Source of the DNA: Tomocerus qinae | Lineage: Eukaryota > Arthropoda > Collembola > Entomobryomorpha > Tomoceridae | Assembly (NCBI GenBank): GCA_020055645.1 | Contig: CM034550.1 | Span: 19,915,001 to 19,979,000 of the forward strand | Length of the DNA: 64,000 nt | Direction of reading: 5' to 3' | In this document: positions 34,637 to 47,300 of the stretch, one piece after another | How the letters are laid out: the number at the start of each line of letters is the position of its first letter | Numbering within the stretch: position 1 is the first letter of the stretch | Position numbers and translations under genes: made by a program | The notes under the pieces: generated by a model | What the model was told of the DNA's origin: nothing | The model's input: only the letters and a program-made list of their open reading frames with translations | Database searches by the model: none

Positions 34637-37438
34637 CTAAAATGTAAATTCCGGTATTGAGACATGAACCGGTCCATTTTCGTTGAGAAATTCATGCATT
34701 TGCTCAATTCCTAATCTAGAGCAAAACTCATTAATCTGCGCTACCCGTCCACGTCGTTTCATCATCTCCTTAGCGTAAGTGATAGCTGTTTGCGTAAAAT
34801 CGTAACAAAATTCCGTCTTTAGAAAATCCAGCTTCATTTTATTAATTAACATCAAGAGTGATTCGTCAGAAATCTGAAATCATTCAATTTCCTCAGTATC
34901 AAGCAATCAATGAAACTCTATCTCATTTTGGTACGTGAGTTACAAAATTAGTAAAATGCTCGTTTGGGTAGATACCTTGTAGCATAGCAAAGTGAGCTCT
35001 CTAACATGATCCAGAGTTACGATAGTTGATACAATAGCAAAGTCTGTCATTTTGTTGGATTCCAGACGCAGCTTTTTCAGATCTAAAAAATACGGATTCA
35101 CAAAATTTTAAATGGCATGTTTAAAAATAAACCAAATTATTAAAATCCATTTCTCACTTGTAAGCTGCCCAATGTGTGGGAGTTTTCTTGGACCGGTATG
35201 GGCACCTAAAATCAATAAAAAAGTTTTTAAAACCTCAAAAACAAACATTGCTCAACTTCCATACAACTTTTATGCCCTCTGATTATCACACAAGCTGACA
35301 AAGGGCTTTTTTTAAAAATATTTTTGTGGAATAAAATACCTTGATGTATCACGTTAATTCCACTTATGCCAAGACTAGTAAAAACTCCATTAGTAGCCTC
35401 TAATTCTTCTAAATACGGAAGACTTTTGTATATTGTAGCCATACACTTATCTGTGAGCGTTTCCATTCTAAATGACTTCAGATATGGGAACCGTTGAACT
35501 ATATTTTGCACAACCTGTGTTAAAAATATCATAATTGTTAATATTGAACACTTTAATTAGAATGAAAGAGAAAGTAAGGTGAAAGTTCAATATGATTAGT
35601 TATTTAATGTCTAAAAATATTTGAGGTACTCTACAATAATATAATTTTTTAACATATAGTTATTTACACATAGATAGTATGCTTGGGTCACTTACATTGA
35701 GAATCTTACTTGGACGTGGTAACTCAGAATAAACAGAACTAGCGGACCAATTAGTGTAGTATAACTTTAAACACTGTAACTTGTGAGGTCTGCCTTCTTC
35801 AATGTTGAACTCATCGTAGTGCTCAATGAAATCTTCTTGGGTCATTACTAACGTTTTTAAATTAGGAAGAAAATTTAAGAAGTCCAAAGTGCCAGAAACA
35901 CGGTGAAGATGTAAATGTTTGAGATTTTTCAAGCGGTCGATTGAGTCAAACGATGAAATGAGCTTTGGACGTCCAGAACAGTATTCAATTTTAAGCGATG
36001 TCAACGTTCCACATAACGTAGTTAGAAAACTTTGAATCACACTTGGCCGAGGGTGCCAAGTCAAAAAACTTGAGCCAGGTACAATCATATGAAGATGCTT
36101 CAAAGGGAAGTTTCTCAGTCTCATTAAAGATAGTGCATCATTTTCAAATATGAACTTCATGTTCGTTAACTTGGACGAAGGAATATCACCATGTGTAAGT
36201 AAAACGCGACCAAATGTAACATCCACATCAGAGTCTGCTGGATTTGTGACCAAATCTAAATAGTTGTCAAATTCCTCGTAACGCAGTAAGCCTAATTTCG
36301 AAAAAGGTGGGGCTTCTTTTAAATCTTCATCCTTGTAACGGCACAAAATCTCTAGGTTAGGCATCGCTGAAACAAGGTCGGCTATAAAATTCCCATTAGT
36401 CTCTTGAAACGGTCCATCCATTTTCAAAATTTTTATATTGTTAAGAGTTGCCTTTTGATTTTGCACAACATTAGGAGGATTCAAACGCAGATCTTCAAAG
36501 GATCTCGAGGAACACAAAATAAGTTCTTCCAAGACGGGTAGTCGTTCAAACAGAATTTTTCTCAAACTGGCAGGAATCCAGTATGTTTTATCCAAGTGCA
36601 AGGACTTCATTGTTGGACTACGAAATTAAAATACTCAATGAATAAGATATTAAAATAAAACAATGCAAAAACATGCCAAATTATGTGATAGTTACCCAAA
36701 CTTTAGGAAAAATTTCTGAACAACACCCCCTTGAAGATTAATATTTGGTCCTAACTTAAAATATTGAAAATTCGCACGACGATCCCCACCATAACGGGCA
36801 ACAAAATCATTCAATTCTTTCAAATTATTTATAGCTATCTTTGTCACTGACGGAATATACTTAATTGCTTCTTCATCCCAAGTAGAACACACTTGTCGAC
36901 AAACTTTAAGATCGTGTAGCGAAAGGTAGCTAACGATTTGATTTGTTATCTGAAATCCAAAACGTTATTTTTTGAAATTAAATCTTAACTATCTAAACTT
37001 GCTTATAAAGTAATTATATATGTAAATACATCGGGAATCAAGAGTGGATGGGGAGGCAGAGCCAAACAGGGTCCCTGGAGAGGCATAGAAGAATTTTCTT
37101 GACACTGAGCCTTAGGAATTCCATCAATGACTGTATAAAGATAGAGAAATATTAAATAATGATGATTACAACAATAGAATTTAATTTTACATTTTACCTT
37201 CTATATGATATCGAGTCTTTTTCTTCGTTTTCATACAAATTGCTTGAAATGTATGACCTTCTCGATTTGCTACATCGGTTTGCGTAGATCGGGTAGTTTT
37301 CTCATCATCACCCTCTTCCGATTTTGACATAGCTGAGTTTCTGTCTTGTTGAGCAGATCTTCTTGTTCGGTAAATATTCCTGGTTTTGGACTGCTCCTTA
37401 TCTTTGCCTTCATGAACGAAATGAAAAAAGTTGAACAT
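34637..37438 (-). CDS. F-box / leucine-rich-repeat-like protein (694 aa)
   Basis: Eight minus-strand exons: 37198-37438, 37030-37130, 36696-36949, 35696-36617, 35340-35514, 35158-35205, 34976-35082, 34637-34873 (2085 nt). Residues 1-80 are charged and low in hydrophobics (an internal Met at residue 37, MSKSEEGDDEK, is an alternative start). About residues 110-143 match an F-box (LLIPD-ITNQIVSYLSLHDLK-VCRQVCSTW), followed by long irregular Leu-rich segments typical of LRR solenoids (for example LKNLKHLHLHRVSGTLDF, LDHVRELTLLC). Proteins of this class are usually SCF ubiquitin-ligase substrate receptors that bind Skp1 through the F-box. Substrate unknown. An intron splits the F-box right after PD, exactly where the divergent neighbour also has an intron. 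Confidence 0.78.
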
Positions 37439-39514
37439 TTATATTGTGACTATATATATCAATTTTCCACTGCCAACAAGGAGACTTTGGTAAAATTATT
37501 GCACTCAGTAACAATTCCTATATACTACACTCTTTTAACACTTGCTAAAACTACTCACTAAACTATTTAACAATGTTGAGCAGTTTTCTTTTAATTTTGT
37601 GCGGCTACCGTATATCACAAAGACAGAAAGTGTGTGTATGTGACATTTTGATTTGTTGGAACTTTGAACTTGGAGTGACGGTTTGTCTTTTATGTCTTAT
37701 GTAGCTCTTAAACACATGCATGTATGATGATGATGTCAGATGTCTAATCTGCTACAGAATTTTCGACAAAGAATATCTGAAGCTTGAAAGTGTGAGCTTT
37801 AACTCCTAATAATATTCACTATGTCACATTACTTGTCAACGCACACGAAACGACTAATTAGATAATAATTTTCATGTCCCTCTTCTCATGATTTAAGCTT
37901 CCCAAATACAAATAATACCACCTTTGCATACGATCATTATCACACAATTTACAAGAAATGAACATTTCTGCATTCAACCAGGAACACATAAGCAAAGCAT
38001 ATACCAAGCACAAGCATGATAATTTTTTGATGTGTATAGAACTTAGAACACAACGCACGTATCATAATAACTATAACATAATGGGAAGAATCCATACTTG
38101 ATCCTTCCTTTTTTCTCAATGTCATTATAGGCCTAACAAGCAAACACAGCCACAATAATAATCTTCACATAGATTCGAGTTTTGGCTCTTGTCAGCTATT
38201 CTTGAGTCTTGTGAACAGCATAAGCATACTATTGGTCTACTGTTTGTTTTGTTGGCCAAGCTTCACAAAAAAGTGTACTATGTGAGATTGAGAAAAATAA
38301 AATGAGATCTATTTAGTTTGTAGCTGGAGAGTAAGCTGTTTTGCTGCAGATGTGTATTTTCTATAATATATAGTGCAAATTGTAAATCTTTTGTAAAAAG
38401 TACCAAGTTAACGATTCCTATCTGTAAACCCAGAAAGTTGCGAAAGATCGAATACATAATATTGTTGACTGCACTGAAATAAAAGTTCCCTTATCAATAG
38501 AGAATTATCTTAGAGAATCAGAATAGTTACAAACCTAGTAGAAATTACATTTCTAAATATCGTAATATCATACGTGTCGTAACTCCTCACCTCACTATCG
38601 TCACCGGTCAGTTAATTTCGTAGTCGTCAATCATCGTCAGTTCGTCAGCTGACTTACATTTCCCTTCCTGATTATCATGTAAGCTACTGTAATATCAACA
38701 TCAACTATTTATTGATGTACTATTATGTATTATCGTCTATTTCACCAACAGTTTCTGTATTTTGATTATAAATGGGTAATCCTGTCCGGTTTTTGGTTTT
38801 ATTCTCCGCCTATTTCCTTTCACCTTTTTAGTAAGCTATGTCTATGTCAATCTGTGTATGATTAAATGATTATGGTCATAGTTGATTAGTATAATGGTGA
38901 GATTGTGTGATACGTTGAACGTTGATATCGCTTTGAAACTGTAAAGAATACCCCCTCAAAAATATTTTTGTGTATCACTTGCATAGTACCTTTTTTTGTA
39001 TACTTGTATACCAGACCGGATTCACCGGATAGATAACCATACATAATTAGTTATTTGTTTGTGAATTGATGCATAATACACCATTTTGCTTTGATGTTCT
39101 ATTCCATATAGCTGCTTGCTGCGTCTCTAACATCTAATGTCCGGCCGAACGGAGAGATTTTCAAAATTGTGATATGATAATATTCATTGCTATTGCTTCA
39201 TGTTCATGTGTATATGAACTCCCATAACCTTATCTTCTGATCTTGGAAATTCATTTAATTAAACTCCTTATCTGGTGGGCTAATCTGTCTTCGTCGGACG
39301 TTTTGCTTATCTCGGTCTAGTCCAGTCATCCAGTCTCCTACTAATTCGTAAGCTGCAGCAGTAGCTGCATGTCCTGAACTGAACTCATAACTTAAAACTA
39401 TTCTTAAATATCATTATTATTCGGCAATTGTTTGAAGAAACTTAAGCACTGGAGGTGGAATTCAAAATTATAGCTATAAAGTCGACGTATATTTTTTAAA
39501 ATAACAGGCTGGAC
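37439..39514. other. Shared upstream region of two divergent F-box genes
   Basis: About 2.1 kb between the two divergent start codons. Short ORFs (37346-37561, 37858-38155) are not supported. Both promoters should lie here, but I see no clear TATA box or CpG-rich patch that would place them. Confidence 0.5.
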
Positions 39515-41929
39515 ATGGACATGGATAACAAGACAGAAGGATGTCCATGGTTGGAAAAGGTGTTCTGCAATTCAATAGTACGTTTTATTTTCTCACACAT
39601 TGACAATTATTTTGAATAATATATATTTCAATGATGAGTGTTGCCTTACTTTATACTTATACTTCCGTGGTATTGCTACATTGAAAATATTGTTTTTCAG
39701 ATACTGAAAAAGATTCTTATTTATTTGAGTTTGGAAGAGATAAATACTCTACGATCTGTGACCTCAGAAATTAATCACGAGATCTTGTCATGCAGACGTT
39801 TCAAAAACAATGCTACTTTCATAATATGCGAAAAATCCGTCCAAACTGGCGTACTGAACCACAGTGGTGTAAAATGGAAGAATGTCAAGGTGGAACTTTA
39901 TGATGGTATTGGAAGCAAAGAAGAAGACAAGAAAGCAATCCGAGAATTGCTCGATAACCATACAGAATTCCTGAATCTAACTGGGGATAAAAACAATCCT
40001 ATTTCTTTTTTGGATGGGAGCTATAACAAGGAACACCGAGACAGATTTCCTTTATTTATGGACAAAGTTGATAAACCGCTGGCTTTCAAAAATCTCACTG
40101 CGTTTCATGTCCACTCCTACATTCTCAATGGACTAAAAATTCGGGAATCTCCTTTTCTGACTGACACTTTATTTAAGAACCTGAAAAGATTGAAGCTGTA
40201 CTATTATGACGAAAGAAATTTGAAATTATACAGCCCACTCCGTGAAACAGACAATCTGGCTTACATATCCGAAAATTGCAAATCGTTAGTTGAATTTTCC
40301 ATCGAAAGAATTGTCGAATCACACATAGACGCTTCCCTTGCAACCAAAAAATTAATCTTAGATATTGTCAGTTCGAATGCACCTGCATTGACTTCACTGT
40401 ATATTGAAGATGAATCGATGTGGAGCATGAGGGAAATCTTAGATGTCAAGTTTCCCGTTTTGAAGCATTTTGGTATTCGCTGCACCATAGCAAACGAAAG
40501 CAATGCCTTAACATTTTTGAAGAACCTTAACCAAAATCTGGAAAGTCTGAATATTGTATTCAATGGATATCTCCCATTTTCTATTTTGATGGCTATCCGT
40601 GATAAAAGTAAAGGGTTGAAGAAACTTCACATTAAAGCACCCCAACTCGGTGTCGGTGATAATGAAAGTGAAGAAAATGACAAAACGCAGAGTTTGTGGG
40701 CTTTCTTGCAGGACATGGAAAATTTAGATGATTTCAGCTTGATTGAACCATGTAATGCGCAATACAACCAAGGACTTTTGAAGTACCAACACTTGTTACG
40801 AATTTTACCAAAGAATGTGCAAAAGCTTAACATAAGGGGGATGTACAACGATCAGCTATTGCTTTCCGTGGTGCCATCTCTTTCATTTGACCACTTGACA
40901 GTATTGAATTTATTGCGCTGCAAATCTTGCTTGGATGATGGTGATATGCAACACATTTGTTCCAAAATGACAAAACTGGTCCAGTTGATGTTTTCACATG
41001 CAGATTTGCTTACCGACGCGGGATTAACCGGTATATCAATTGACGGCGAATCTGAACAGACAATTGATTCCCGTGTATCAATTAGAAATCTTAAAGGTAT
41101 ATTTTCCAACTTTGAAAATGGTGAGGAAAATGAAACTAAATATTTATTAATTTTGTAATATGTTATTTGTTTCTAGGTTTGAAAGTACTCACTATTAGAG
41201 AATGTGATCAAATTACTTCTGCAATTTACGGGAGCATTTGTTTCAAATTTTTGACTGATTTAAACTTGGGAAATAATCAAGCTGTAAGTCCGAATATTCA
41301 GTTTTAAATAAAAATGTTCTTGCTGTAACATTTAAGAATTGGGAATTAATTAACATTTTTTGTTTCAGTTGACTATAGCCAATGTTAATGAGTTTTCCGA
41401 AACCATACTAGCTCAAAATCCCCTTCTAAGACGAATTATTTTGTCAAAAAGTTCTGAATGGGACTCAAATTTGTTGAGCAAAAAATTGACTGAAATCTCT
41501 GGAGGGAAATGTTCTCTCAATGAAGCGGTTAGTTCTATATTAACATAGCTTACTTGGATAAATTGATATTGAATTTTATATTAATGATTAATGGATGTAG
41601 TCTGCACTGCACTCTCTGCAATTAAAATCTCAAAATTAATTCACCTGAAGGGATACGGTATATTATACTACTTATGTCTATAGGCAATGTAAAAATAAAC
41701 GAAGTTAGCTTAGAATTTAGTAAGTCATTAACAATTACATATTATACATATGTAGGAAGAGGACTGGCCCTCTCAAGATTCAGACATCGATGCTGATGAT
41801 GATTCCATGTTTAATAATGACCACGATTCGAATTTTTCTGGAGGTGATTATCCAGGTCATGACCATGATGACTTCGGGTTTAGCGATGATGAAGATGACG
41901 ACGACGATGATGATCGATATGATTACTAA
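39515..41929 (+). CDS. F-box / leucine-rich-repeat-like protein with acidic C-terminal tail (632 aa)
   Basis: Five plus-strand exons: 39515-39577, 39701-41096, 41177-41283, 41369-41527, 41756-41929 (1899 nt). Exon 1 encodes MDMDNKTEGCPWLEKVFCNSI; exon 2 continues ILKKILIYLSLEEINTLRSV, which together resemble an F-box. The body is Leu-rich with LRR-like strands (LTSLYIEDESMW, NLESLNIVFNGY, LTVLNLLRCKSC). The last exon is an extremely acidic tail with a run of Asp (DDEDDDDDDD). The intron before the ILKKIL segment falls at the same place and phase (0) as in the divergent minus-strand gene, supporting a duplication. Likely an SCF substrate receptor; substrate unknown. A second ATG two codons downstream could also be used. 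Confidence 0.75.
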
Positions 41930-43500
41930 TTTTCACGAATTATTCTGCTCCAGTCTACAGTAGCCTTAATGTGTTCAAGTATATAATTGTATCTCGTATA
42001 GCTTAGTAACTTCACTATTAGTATTTCCTGTCTAAAAAAATAAGTATAGTAGTGTAGTAGTTATTGTGGTTAATTTCTTTCAGTAAAATCATTGTACTCT
42101 GTATTGAGCGCAACTTTACAGGTATTTTCTTAAAACTCTAGACAATTATTCCCTAAATATGCGGAGTACATGAAGAGAGCTTTGCTGGACATTGAATTGT
42201 TTGTGTATAATGGCTGGATTATTCCTCGTCAATAATTAATTGTGATTTCGTTCCAAATTATATCATTTGTCACAGCATTAAAGGAGGTAAAATTGTTAAT
42301 GAATTTGTTGTTATTAAAAGTTAGTACATAGTTGAGGGGTAATTATATGAATGTACATACATAAATATAACAATGGCAAAATTTGATCTATTCCTATTGT
42401 TTACATTACTGATTTACATTCCTTATAATTATTATTGTATTTGACTTTTCGATTTTTTTCCAAGTTAATTTGTATTGAAATTAATTGCCGACAGTTATAA
42501 TTAAGGGGTCTTACTTTGAAGCAACACTATAGTGTACACTTGTACAATTTTGTAGTACCAATGCAATGTGGATTAAACTACCAATTATTTTCAATGACAT
42601 AAATATGTATAGGCAAATACAACGCAAGGTAAGAATTGATTATATTTAAGTTTGTATTTTGCCAAATCTCTAACTCTCATTAACAATGTAATATGTGGTC
42701 AACTCAACGAAAAGGTTAAAATTTGATTGGTGATGGACAAATAACACTACTAATAGTACTAATGATGTAATAATCATTGCTAATAATATAGGATATGAAT
42801 TGAATTTATGATTTAGTATTACTGTTGGAATTATTATTGAAATTAACAAGATATAATTTTGTTGATGTATTGTGATGAATTGTACTAGTACATAGTTAAT
42901 ACACTTTTTCTGTTAACAAATGTTTTGTTACTAGTTATTAATGTACTTCGTTAAATAAAGATTCTATACTGCATACAAAATACAAACCAAGTTTATACGA
43001 TATTTTATTATGTCACTTAAAGACACAACCATCCTTAACATTATGACATTAAGCTTCAGAGGGTATTTAATAATTTGAAAGAATAATACCATTTAATTGG
43101 TTTATCACAAAATTACGAGTAATAGTTTCATTTCAACATCCTGTATGCAAATTGCATAGTAATTTTGTCCATTCATTGCATGCATGTACATAATATTATG
43201 AGCAATGGGAAACGTATGTAACAAGAACCTTACAGTATATTCAATTTACATCTCAAAACTATCTTATAGACTTATAGTAGGTCTTTTCTACATAGAATCA
43301 CGAGATTTTTGCAGCGGGGTTTACTTTTCCCATCCTAGTTCTTCTGATTCTTGTTATAGCAGACTGATTTCGGCAATATTCGTGTAATATCAGGTGGAGA
43401 GACGCAATATGTACACACATGATTCGAATGTATTAAATATTGCTTAAGATATATTGTGTAATGGTAATCTCTGTATGACTTTGTAGATCAAATATCTTGC
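41930..43500. other. Intergenic region between F-box gene and AGL
   Basis: About 1.6 kb containing the 3' untranslated region of the F-box gene (an AATAAA lies near 42953) and the presumed AGL promoter. The ORF at 43205-43387 is not supported. No repeat structure recognised. Confidence 0.5.
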
Positions 43501-43581
43501 ATGACATCATCTGATCTCTTTCTCGGCTACTGCCCTACTGAAAGCGAAACAGATCGGCAACTTACAGAAGGACAACTACAG
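43501..43581 (+). other. Possible 5' exon of AGL (untranslated or alternative N terminus)
   Basis: An open stretch begins ATG ACA TCA TCT and ends CTACAG|GTGGGT, a good donor. Joined to the polypyrimidine-supported acceptor at about 44295 (TTTTATAG) its own frame hits a stop, which would make it an untranslated leader with a short upstream ORF. Joined to a weaker acceptor (CTGCAAG, just before 44319) it runs in frame into the AGL start region and would add 27 residues plus 6 more. I cannot choose from sequence alone. Confidence 0.4.
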
Positions 43582-44336
43582 GTGGGTCGTATTAATTCGT
43601 GTAATCTAATATTTAGTTTCTATTTTTTCGGTAATATATTCCTTTACTTAAAAATTACAAACTATACCTATATGTATTCGGTATTCACCATAAGCTTAGG
43701 AATACGTACAAATAATTTACCTTTCTAATTCTATATTATAAAAAGATTAACATAATATGAATATCCCCTTTAGTTTAGTGTATATGTATGTTGTGAATGT
43801 AATGCTATGAAAAGTATTAAATTCGTAAATGTTAACTAGCTGAGCAGAACTTTTTTGTTGACTGACGTACTGTGTGTCAACTCACAAAAGCATTTCAACA
43901 ATGAAATGAGACAAAAGCACGTATCAATTCCTTCTTTTTTTGTAGTTGGGAAGTAAATGGTTTGCTTTGCAATCCCTAAGCACATTTTCTAGGAGAATTG
44001 GTTAGGAAAGTTAGGACCCATTTAGACTTAGATTGTCTCAAGGTATGCGTGAACAATTTTCTTTATCCAAAATTTATTTCAATACCATCATTCTTGCTTA
44101 CTGTATATTACGCACGTTGTTCCGTGCGTCGATTGGCATGTACGTGACATAAAAATCTCAAAAATCCATATTTTTTTACCTGAATAATAGATTTGTATTA
44201 GTAAATACTTACCTCTAATTATCACAGATATTGTATTTCTGTCTATAACTTTTTGGCGTAAATACTAGAGAAATAATTTTTTCCATTTTATAGATATGCA
44301 TACATTGTGAACTGCAAGAACAACGTTTTCCCGAAA

Positions 44337-47300
44337 ATGGCTAGCAGATTTAAAAGTCCGTTTCACGACCAAGTAAGGGTCATTCAATTAGTGGAAGAAA
44401 ATCTCAATGATGTTGTGTACAGAATTGAAAAAGGTAGCAAACTCAAACGGATTTAAGAAAATAGGCTCAAAACTTTTCATCATTTCATGAAATTTTTCAT
44501 TTAGGAATAACATTGCAATTTCGATTGTCTCCAAGTCTTCATGGCTTCAAGACTGTTTTATACACTAATCACCCACTTACCACCGTTGACAAGTTCACTA
44601 GGGAAAACTATGGAAGAATTGAATGGACGACAGATCGGCAGAACGAGGAAACATTTGCAAATCTGCGAGTCTCTCTAGCTGGGAGTTTCCAGTATTATTT
44701 CACGAAAGATGGGTACCTACTTTTAGTAAATCTATTACCTATTTTCGCAATTGTTTATTTGCAAGTATTTATATTTTTGATTCTGCAATAATTTAGAATT
44801 CGATCTGGATCGGGGTATTTTATTGTCCTTCCGGTTTTACAAATTCTAAGGGAAAATAAAATTCTCAAGTTGGATTCAATTTGTTGTCAAACAGTGTTTG
44901 CCAAGTCTTTAGGAGCATTCACCGACTGGGAAAGTAGATTAAAAGTGTCCAAAAAGTCTGGTTACAATGTTCTCCATTTCACGCCAATTCAGGTGACTAA
45001 ATTATTGGAATTATTAAGCTGTTTTACCAATATTCTCTAAAAGCAGTACCAAAATTAATAGCGTGACAATAATTTATAGGAGCTTGGAGGATCGAACTCA
45101 TCGTATTCAATTTCAAACCAATTGGAGCTGAATCCGATTTTTGGAGAAAGCACAAGTCATGCTGATGTTAAAGTTCTAATTGATAAAATGAAAAACGAAT
45201 GGGGAGTACTGACGATTTGTGACTTGGTTCTAAATCATACAGCCAATGAAACACCTTGGCTTGTCACGAATCCAGAAGTCGGATATAATCTGCAGAATAG
45301 TCCTCATCTTCGATCAGCTTACTTACTTGATTGTGTTCTATGGCAAATGAGCTTCGATATTTCAGAAGGGGTTTATGAGTCTGTAGGACTACCTGCTGAA
45401 ATATCTACTGAAGATCATTTGAGGGTAAGCAAATATTTCATTCATGAATTCCTATGTTATTTTTTCAAATGAAACATTCTAAAAGATTGAATTCAGGCTC
45501 TGAGGGTCATTTTGAGAGACGATCTTCTTCCAAAAATCAAATTGGAAGAATTATACATGGTTAATGTGGAGGAGTTGGTTCAAGAATTTGAGGTGTTGTT
45601 GAAATCCAACAAAGCTAACACTGCTGCCATTGCTGAAGAACATGAGTTGGTAATATTGCAAGACAAAGACTACCGAAGATTGAAATCAACAGTGGATTTG
45701 GATTTAGCTTTGCGAGTTTACCATTTTAAAGGGTAAATCCCTTAGTGCTCGTTACTTATTATAATTTAATTTGGAAAAAGTCTTAGATAATTGTTTTGAT
45801 GTGAGCAGACAAAACGATGACGAAGAATTGGCCATTGACAGAGCAAGGAATGCATTTAAAAGCAAATTGTTCCATTTAAATGACCAAGCCCGGGGATTAA
45901 TTTTAAGCCATTTGACTGCAGCCGTAGAAAATGTTATTGCTGGAGCACGGTACGAGCGTTTACAATCAGATGGACCGAAGTATGCAAAAGTTTCGGACAA
46001 AAACCCCTTAATTCATCGGTAAGTACAAAAATCTCAACACTAATCATTTGATGGATTCAAATCAATGTGAAAATCTAATTAATGCCTCCATTTTATGAAA
46101 GATATTTTGAGAAAGTATCTCTATCAAAACGACAAGAACTGGACGAAGAAGAGAAATTGGTCTACAGTGAAAAAGCAAAACTCGTAATGGTACATAATGG
46201 TTGGGTTATGAACGATGATCCTCTACGGAATTTCGCAGAGGCTGACTCAAATGTTTATTTGAGGAGAGAATTGATAGCATGGAGTGACAGTGTGAAACTT
46301 CGGTACGTATTATATCGGAAAGTCCCTTCCACAAAATCGTTTGTCTTGGATTTTAAAATTATTAATTACGTAATCATTTTAGGTATGGTTCGAGTCCATC
46401 TGCCTGTCCATTTCTTTGGGATTTGATGACAAAATATGTGGAAACAACTGCTAGTATTTTTGCAGGAATCCGCTTAGACAATTGTCACTCAACACCAATC
46501 CACGTTGCGGAATATCTCTTGGATCGTGCAAGGAATATTAAACCAGATCTATACGTTGTAGCAGAATTGTTCACCAATTCTGACAAAACTGACAATATTT
46601 TTGTCAATCGCTTGGGAATCACTTCCCTCATCCGAGGTAGGTTCTACTACAATGCTAATAATAATATGTCCTTGTATGATTTCAGATGAAATCATAAAGC
46701 ATATTTTTTTAAATTCCAGAGGCCCTATCAGCTTGGGACTCGCATGAAGAAGGACGGTTAGTATTTCGCTATGGTGGTCTTCCTGTTGGAGCTTTCAAAA
46801 AGGAACAAGTGCGACCCTTAGTGCCCTGCATTGCCCATGCCCTATTTATGGACATGACCCATGACAATCCAAGGTATTTCAAAATTTTGTATCTATTGAG
46901 AAATTGTTTCCCCTTTTACTTCTTCAAGTATAATTTTCTATTTTGTCCACAGTCCTGTTGAGAAACGAAGTGTTTATGATATTCTTCCGACAGCAGCTTT
47001 GGTAGCAATGGCCAGTTGTGCAACTGGAAGTAGCCGGGGCTTGGACGAACTCGTTCCCCATCATGTAAAGTTTTCTTTAAATATTATCTAACAGTTATGT
47101 TAAGATCGTTAATCATAATAATAATTAATGTAATCAGTCACAGCCAGTAAATCTCAGTGAAACTTTTTTCCTTGGCTGTCTGAATAAAGATAATGTACAT
47201 TCCAGATAAATAATAATTTAATTTAATTCATTTATCATTTGTACATTCCAGATTCACGTAGTGGACGAAGTAAGATTCTACTGCGGATGGTCAGATAATG

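Noticed and set aside
45728..45810. Apparent one-base frameshift in AGL between the exon ending YHFKG and the next open frame beginning near TTGGAAAAAG
   Set aside because: Using the acceptor GTGAGCAG (exon start 45809) gives the right phase, a 76-bp intron like the others, and an ungapped match to the known enzyme from AIDRARN to ARYERL. The gene is intact.
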